Shown piece by piece: positions 1-6,400 of a stretch of 6,727 nucleotides of DNA; position 1 is the stretch's first letter, and each line of letters opens with the position of its first letter. Location of the stretch: contig MTML01000020.1 in the NCBI GenBank assembly GCA_002011215.1, positions 1 to 6,727 of the forward strand, read 5' to 3'. The DNA is from Archaeoglobus sp. JdFR-24. GTDB lineage: Archaea > Halobacteriota > Archaeoglobi > Archaeoglobales > Archaeoglobaceae. The notes below the pieces were generated by a model. That model was not told the DNA's origin. It was given only the letters and a program-made list of their open reading frames with translations, and did no database searches. Both the position numbers and the translations under genes were made by a program.

Positions 1-56
1 TCCTCAAAGAGCTTTTCATATTCATATTTCTGTGAGCCCCATGGATCTATAATCAT
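1..56 (-). CDS. trpS: Tryptophanyl-tRNA synthetase, N-terminal fragment (gene runs off the left edge)
   Basis: Only the first 18 codons and two further bases are in the window, reading leftward from the ATG at 56-54. They give MIIDPWGS, then QKYEYEKLFEE. The pattern DPWGS followed about eight residues later by Y-x-KLFEE is the usual opening of archaeal tryptophanyl-tRNA synthetase, which charges tRNA-Trp with tryptophan in the cytoplasm. An upstream ATG in another frame (about 68) hits TGA after four codons, so the ATG at 56 is the best start in view. No clear Shine-Dalgarno motif precedes it, which fits a leaderless archaeal transcript. The HIGH and KMSKS catalytic motifs would lie outside the window, so the call rests on a short stretch. 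The gene is divergent from the large protease gene and there is no sign of a functional link. Confidence 0.68.
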   Translation of the reverse strand, partial: MIIDPWGSQKYEYEKLFE

Positions 57-74
57 AATTTTTGCATGCTTTCT

Positions 75-88
75 TATTAATTAAGTTT
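75..88 (-). promoter_or_regulatory. Possible archaeal TATA box for the leftward synthetase gene
   Basis: Read on the minus strand this is AAACTTAATTAATA, an AT-only core about 25 bases upstream of the ATG at 56. That is the spacing expected if transcription starts at or next to the start codon, which would also explain the missing ribosome binding site. The surroundings are AT-rich, so a chance match is quite possible. Confidence 0.28.
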
Positions 89-138
89 ATCGATTTACAA
101 AACAATCTTTTACAAGAGATATTCTTCATGGGGAAACC

Positions 139-157
139 TTTGCCAATCCAAGGCAAA
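139..157. repeat. Short inverted repeat (6-bp stem, 7-base loop)
   Basis: TTTGCC at 139-144 and GGCAAA at 152-157 are perfect reverse complements around a 7-base loop, and an AT-rich stretch ending in TTTTG follows. It could be an operator half-site pair or a small hairpin. No rightward gene lies upstream in view to be terminated here. A 6-bp stem can occur by chance in 360 bases. Confidence 0.22.
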
Positions 158-213
158 ATATTTTGTCTCCTCTTAGATGTTTATTGGTAATATTCGGACC
201 AAAAAGAGAGCCC

Positions 214-238
214 CAGTAATTGTATCTGGCATTTACTG
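214..238. repeat. Short inverted repeat (6-bp arms)
   Basis: CAGTAA at 214-219 is matched by TTACTG at 233-238, with 13 bases between. An alternative pairing of CCAG (213-216) with CTGG (226-229) overlaps it. It may be a regulator site upstream of the protease promoter or chance. No known operator is recognised. Confidence 0.18.
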
Positions 239-339
239 CAGAAAGAATTACATAAAAGTTTATTCAACACAGCACAGCCACAAATGTATATTTTTCAAAA
301 AATGTCATCGACGTGACTTGGCATTACAAATAAGCAATA

Positions 340-349
340 CTTAAATAAT
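340..349 (+). promoter_or_regulatory. Candidate archaeal TATA box for the protease gene
   Basis: The string CTTAAATAAT is the best TATA-like core within reach of the protease start. A transcript beginning about 25 bases downstream (near 370) would carry a leader of roughly 45 bases that includes the ribosome binding site at 398-405. Other AT-rich candidates exist (for example around 286-295), so the assignment is tentative. Confidence 0.33.
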
Positions 350-397
350 GAAAATGGAATTAATAATTTGTACGGGGGTGATAGGATACCTACGTTT

Positions 398-405
398 GGG
401 AGGAG
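398..405 (+). promoter_or_regulatory. Ribosome binding site of the protease gene
   Basis: GGGAGGAG matches the anti-Shine-Dalgarno 3' end of archaeal 16S rRNA. It ends 10 bases before the ATG at 416, with an A/T-only spacer. It is the only purine-rich match near the start of the open frame, and the first codons after the ATG give a good signal peptide, so it fixes the start. Confidence 0.7.
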
Positions 406-415
406 AAAATTATTA

Positions 416-490
416 ATGAAAAATTTTTTAATAGTTTTTTTAGTGATTTCTTTGGCAACAGCTATTTTCATACACAGCATTGCGACAGCA
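416..490 (+). other. Signal peptide of the protease
   Basis: Residues 1-25 have a short charged start (MKN), a hydrophobic core from F4 to about I19, and a small-residue end ATA before E26. This is a standard Sec signal with cleavage predicted after A25. No lipobox cysteine and no twin arginine are present, so Sec export and signal peptidase I type processing are expected. Confidence 0.85.
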
Positions 491-3400
491 GAGGATAGGA
501 AGTTAGCTATCGAGAGAGATGCACTCGATATGCATATCAAATTAAAATATGCAACTTTTGATCCATTAATAGAAACACCAGAAATCCCGCCCAATCTTTT
601 TATAAGTAATTACTCTGATGGAGAAGGAAGCTACATCATTCAGTTCAATGGCAAAATTATGGAGGAACAGAAAAACAGGTTGGAAAGTCTCGGAGTAAGA
701 ATTTATGGCTATTTGCCTAACTTTGCCTTTATTGCAAACATGAATGAAACAACAAAACAGGAAGTAGAAAAATTAGATTTTATTCGTTGGATAGGCATAT
801 ATCAACCAGCCTATAGAATAGCACCCTCTGTCTACAGATTAATGAGAACAGATAATGAAATATACGTAAATGTATTAACATTTGACGCAAATATAACAAA
901 TGTCGCATCTATAATAAAAGATAGAACAGGAGGAGATGTTTCCATCGTATCCCGAAACAAGTTGTTAGTTTTAGTAAATACCTCAAAAATACCTGATATT
1001 GCTAATATTGACGGAGTGATGTGGATTGAGAGATATGTAATGCCTGAGTTATGCAATGACGTTGCGGCACCAATAATTACAGCTCCACCAGTATGGAATA
1101 CATATGGTTTAAATGGAAGCGGGCAAATTGTTGCAATTGCTGATAGTGGACTTGACACGGGATTAATTACAAATTTTGATGATGACGGAGACGGCCTAAT
1201 AGATGAAGATTCACCAGACGATGATAACGACGGCCTAATAGATGAAGATCCAGTAGATGGCATAGATAATGACGGAGACGGCCTAATAGATGAAGATCCA
1301 GGCGGCATAGATAATGACGGAGACGGATGGAGAGATGAAGATCCAGTAGATGGCATAGATAATGACGGAGACGGCCTAATAGATGAAGATCCAGTAGATG
1401 GCATAGATAATGACGGAGACGGCCTAATAGATGAAGATGGCACAAATCATCCTGACTTTAATGGAAGAATAATACTCATACAGGATGTATTGGGGGATGG
1501 AGCAGCTGATCTAACTAGTGGACATGGAACTCATGTTGCAGGCTCTTTTGTTGGAGACGGGAATCGTTCTGGCGGGATTATAAGAGGTATAGCTTTTGGT
1601 GCGGATTTTATATTTCAAGCCTGTGGACCGGCCAACAGTAAATCAGCTATACTTTTACCAGGTGGTTTGGCTAATTTACTTCAGTTTGCATTCAATAACG
1701 GAGCACGCATTCACAGTAACAGCTGGGGCACCTCTGTTTATGGAGAATATACTGCTCGTGCCCAGGCAGTGGACAACTTCGTGTGGAGTCATCCAGATAT
1801 GACTATACTTTTTTCTGCTGGAAATGATGGAGTCGATGTAAATGGAGATGGCATCATCGATTTTGACTCCATAGGCTCTCCGGGTACAGCAAAAAACGTC
1901 ATTACAGTTGGTGCTAGTGAAAATGATAGAGCGGGCTTTGGAGGTTGGGCAGATAATCCAAATGGATTGGCAGCATTTAGTAGCAGAGGTCCCTGCGATG
2001 ACGGTAGAATAAAGCCAGATGTTGTTGCTCCAGGAACATTTATTTTATCAACAAGATCAAGAGTAGCTTCTGGTCATGGATGGGGTTTACTGCCACCCGG
2101 AGATCCAGATCGTCCATTCTATATGTATATGGGCGGCACAAGTATGGCAACTCCACTGACAGCTGGCGCGGCAACGCTGGTGAGACAATTTTACATGGAA
2201 TATAAATCACACATACCAAATGCATCTCTAATAAAAGCCACTCTTATAAATGGCGCAGATGACTTGCCTGGACAACAAATACCCGATGAAACCCAGCTAC
2301 CTATTCTAAGAATTGTGAGGGATGATGATGAGGACGGATTAATAGACGAAGATCCAGGTGGAGTAGACAATGATGGAGATGGCCTAATAGATGAAGACCC
2401 TCCCGGAGACATAAATGGAGATGGCTCTCCAGATGATGATAATGACGGCCTAATAGATGAAGATTCACCAGATGATGATAATGACGGCCTAATAGATGAA
2501 GATCCAGTAGATGGCATAGATAATGACGGAGACAACCGCATAGATGAAGATCCAGCAAATGGCATAGATGATGATAATGACGGCCTAATAGATGAAGACC
2601 CTCCCGGAGACATAAATGGAGACGGATATCCAGGTGTACAAGGGGTAGATGATGACGGAGACGGGGGAATAGACTACAATGATATCGATGTAATAAATGT
2701 TATAGCAGCAGCTATGCCAAATTTGATTAACCGCGATGATGATGAAGATGGAAGAATAGATGAAGATTCTCCAGATGATGATAATGACGGCCTAATAGAT
2801 GAAGACCCTCCCGGAGACATAAATGGAGATGGCATAGATGATGATGACGGAGATGGCCTAATAGATGAAGACCCTCCTGGCGGCATAGATAATGACGGAG
2901 ATGGCCTAATAGATGAAGACCCTCCCGGAGACATAAATGGAGACGGATATCCAGGTGTACAAGGAGTAGATGATGACGGAGACGGAACAATAGATTACAA
3001 TGATAATGATTTATTGCCGATTGTATCTATACAAACTGTTGCTTTGCCAAACAATCATGAAGGATGGGGGCGGATAAATATTACAAACTCGCTGTTTCCT
3101 CATTTCCCGAGAACACTATGGTTTAATGATAGTGCAAATCCTTTGTCCACAGGAGATTTTCAGGAATTTTACATAAATGTTGAAAACGATACCGTTCCTT
3201 TAAAAATAACACTTGTCTGGACAGATTTTCCAGGAGCTCTACCCGCAGCTGTGGAATTGGTAAATGATTTGGATTTAATTGTAGAAAGTCCGAGCGGCAT
3301 CATATATCATGGAAATGATTTTATTCCTCCACTTGACGACGAATTTGATCGTAGAAATAATGTTGAACAAGTAAGAATAGAGCATCCAGAAGTTGGCACA

Positions 3401-6400
3401 TACAAAATAAACGTAACTGCATTCAATGTTCCATCAGGTCCTCAGCCCTTCTCTATTGTTGCCTCTTATGGAGTAGATTACATATATGTTGATGATGATA
3501 ATATAAATGGACCATGGGACGGAACTTTGCAACATCCGTATCGGCATATACAGGATGCTATAAATATATCAAATGGACACAAAATCAGAGTTTTTGATGG
3601 CATATATAATGAAAACATTCATATTGACAGAAATGTTGCTGCAATCATTGGAAATGGAACCAACACAATTATACAGGGTAGCGGAGATGAAAATGTTATT
3701 GTGGTAAGGAGTGGAATAGATGTAAATATAAGCAATTTCTTGATACAGAATGGCGACTGGGGAATTTTCGTTGAAGGGGCAGCAAGAGCAACGATTTTCA
3801 ATTGTTCAATTGCTAACAACAGAGGAGGTATTTGTATTAATTCAGATGGTAATTTAATATATAAGTGTGAAATTCATGAAAATGCTTATGTAGACGAAAT
3901 GCGCGATGCCATCTCGTTGCACAACTGTAGAAATAATATAATCTCCCAATGTAAAATCTATTCTAACAACGAAGTTGGCATATACTTGGAATCAGCGGTT
4001 GCGAATGAGATTCATGATTGTGAATTATGGAACAATAGATATGGAATCTTTATCAGAAATGAGTCAGATTCTAACACGATTCGCGATTGTATTATTGGGC
4101 ACAGTAACTATATGGGATTTTTAATTGAAAATAGTTCTCACACCTGCCTGCGAAATATAAAGCTGTTAAATAACACTCTTAATTTTGGTGTAATAGGAGA
4201 AAAAAGGGAACATTTTTATCAAGATATTGATACAAGTAATGGAATCAAAGTTAGTGATTATTATGGGGCTGAATACAAGCCAATTAGATATTATGTTGAC
4301 GAAAAAAATGTTTATTTAGATAGCAAACCAACAGGATTTTTGGCATTGGTCAATTCTTCAGGCAAAATAAATAATGTCGACGTTTCTAAAAATTTAGAAG
4401 GCGTTATAATTGCTTATTCAAAAGACTGCAAATTGACGGGATCAAATATATTCAGGAATCCCTTTGGTATATGGATATATAATTCCAAGCATGTAACCAT
4501 AGATGACAATATGGTTTCAAATGATGTTGCGCTATTTGAACATGAAATTCTAATTGAATTGACAAATTCCTCTGATTGCATAATTTCAAATAATATTCTT
4601 GGGGGATCAGGAATCAGCAGCGAAAAAACAGCGGGTGTTTCTTTACGATTTTCCAATAATATAAGAGTAACTAGCAATAACTTTTCACAAATGGGAAACC
4701 ACGCTATATATTTGTTCGATGCATCTGATAACAAGATAGATAATAATACCTTCTTAAGTCGTTATCCTGGAGGAATTTATGCGTGCAATTCACACGATGA
4801 TATCTTTTCTGATAATAATTTTTCATTAGGAGGATACATCAAATTTTCACGTTGCGAGAACGAGAAAGCAACTAACAATATAGTATTTGGTAGCAATCAT
4901 GGCTTGTATATTTATGGACTATACCTTGAAAAAACACGACTAAGCCTGTTTAAAGATAACATTATTAAGAAAAATCAGTTTGGAATATATATAACAGATT
5001 TTTCGGAAGAGAACGAAATTTTTGGCAACAACATCCAAGAAAATGAATATGGTGTGTTTGTTAGTGGATATTCCAATAACAATAAAATAAACTGGAATAA
5101 CATCAATGGCAATATAATTTATGGAGTTTATGTTGATAGAACAAGTGTTACAGTCCCAGTAGATGGAGAATATAACTGGTGGGGAGATAAAAGCGGGCCC
5201 TATGATCCCTTCAATGATACACTGAATGGTGGCTGGTATAATCCGAATGGAAAAGGTGACAGAGTAACTAATTTTGTTGATTATCTGCCCTGGCTTCAGG
5301 CAAACATTTCAAGCTTTGATTTCCAAATCATTCCTGCTATGTCAGTAACAAAGGTAGATGCCACATATAAGATAGACACCCAGATAGAAGTATTTTCCTA
5401 TAAAGAGAACAATATCTATATGGTTGAATATGTAGATAATCCTGGCGAAGATTTCCCTGAGGGTTTGATACCTTTAGACAAATATATTGATGTAACCATT
5501 GAAAATGAAAGCATTGTAAAATGGCCCATCAGCATAACAATCTATTATACTCAACAACAACTCTTAAATGCCGGCATAGCTGAGGATGTACTAGAAGGAA
5601 TTTTCTTTTGGAATGAAACTGCTTCAGAATGGCAGAGATATGAAGAAACAGGCGTGAATACAACGAATGTATTTATTAGGGGAAAATGGTATGAAGGATA
5701 TTTATGGGCTAATGCTTATCATCTTACACCATTAGCACCACTTGGAGCAGATGTAATTTATGTAGATGATGATAATATAGATGGGCCTTGGGATGGAACA
5801 TTGCAACATCCATATCAGGATATTCAAGATGCAATAGATGCTGCTGCGCCGGGAGATACAGTTTTTGTGTATAGTGGCACATATAATGAAAATATAGTCA
5901 TAGATAAGAGCATAATATTAATTGGAGAAGATAAAGATACAACAATAATAGATGGGGGCGGAGCAGGAAATGCCATTTATATTGCTGCCGATAATGTAAC
6001 CATAACGGGATTTACTATAGAGAATGGTATGCCACACGGAATATATGTTGAATCCTCAGATTTCATCAATATTACTGACAATGTCATTACGATGGGTGGT
6101 GTTGGCATATATTTGAATACTTCAAGCAATGTGAATATCCTTTTCAATCACATATCTTTTAACACCTTTGATGGCATCCGCATTCCTTCTGGCAGCAACA
6201 TCAATATCAGTTATAACGTTATAATATCAAATTGGTGGGGTATACACGCCATATGCAGCAATACAGTCATTTACAATAATACCATCGAATCTGCAGTCCA
6301 AGCAGGCATTGCTCTTTCTTCTTCCAGTGATGTTAAAGTCATTTACAATACTCTATCATATAACGGATATGGCATCTACCTGTATTCATCAAATAATAAT

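Larger units (their letters stand above)
57..415. other. Divergent intergenic region, no gene recognised
   Basis: About 360 AT-rich bases separate the start of the leftward synthetase gene from the start of the rightward protease gene. I find no tRNA, no convincing C/D-box RNA and no plausible small gene. The longest tidy forward ORF (128-190, 20 codons) has no ribosome binding site. What it does hold is a candidate promoter on each side, two short inverted repeats (139-157 and 214-238), and a clear purine-rich ribosome binding site at its right end. It most likely carries the control regions of both divergent genes. Confidence 0.5.
1055..3100 (+). other. S8 catalytic domain, interrupted by acidic repeats
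   Basis: Residues 214-895 hold all subtilase landmarks: ADSGLDTG (D243), HPDFNGRI, GHGTHVAG (H370), RIHSNSWG, TILFSAGND (N470), SPGTAKNVITVGA, FSSRGP, GRIKPDVVAPG, GGTSMATP (S576), ASLIKATLINGA and finally GWGRIN. The wording is very close to KP-43-type alkaline proteases from Bacillus. Without the inserts the D-to-H distance would be 40 residues, close to the 38 expected for KP-43, so insert 1 is a clean addition to a normal core. Insert 1 is residues 255-341, a small loop is at 474-484, and insert 2 is 636-865. No catalytic residue is missing, so the enzyme should be active if it can fold. Confidence 0.9.

Noticed and set aside
139..157. Hairpin as a transcription terminator
   Set aside because: No rightward gene lies upstream within the window, the stem is only 6 bp, and no clean T run follows directly. 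Kept only as an inverted repeat.
128..190. Small forward ORF of 20 codons in the intergenic region (starts MGKPLPIQG)
   Set aside because: No ribosome binding site, no recognisable motif, and such short ORFs are expected by chance.
295..594. Minus-strand ORF of 99 codons spanning the protease start and signal peptide
   Set aside because: The opposite strand here encodes a clear ribosome binding site, signal peptide and propeptide. The minus-strand translation looks hydrophobic only because the complement is AT-rich.
832..1445. Long minus-strand ORFs rich in Ser-Pro or Leu-His repeats opposite insert 1
   Set aside because: They are reverse-strand readings of the Asp/Glu-rich repeat, whose GAT/GAA/GGA codons produce no stops in these frames. 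Their repeats follow the forward unit exactly and no start context or known domain is seen.
1596..1802. Forward ORF of 68 codons in another frame inside the catalytic domain
   Set aside because: It overlaps the strongly conserved HSNSWG region of the protease in a different frame and has no recognisable product.
2191..2990. Several minus-strand ORFs with Ser-Ile-Arg-Pro and Leu-Leu-Gly-Arg repeats opposite insert 2
   Set aside because: Same reason: shadows of the acidic repeat in the forward protease gene, whose own frame encodes conserved subtilase motifs on both sides.
1178..3010. Repeat arrays considered as CRISPR or as a non-coding satellite
   Set aside because: Units are contiguous without unique spacers of constant length, all stay in one frame, and they encode the regular acidic motif inside an intact protease gene.
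1055..3100. Possibility that the protease is a pseudogene broken by the inserts
   Set aside because: The frame is open throughout, insert lengths are multiples of three, and the Asp, His, Asn and Ser active-site motifs are all intact.
3619..4734. Minus-strand ORFs of 66 and 106 codons within beta-helix 1 (3619-3819 and 4414-4734)
   Set aside because: They are antisense to well-formed beta-helix coils and show no motif or ribosome binding site.
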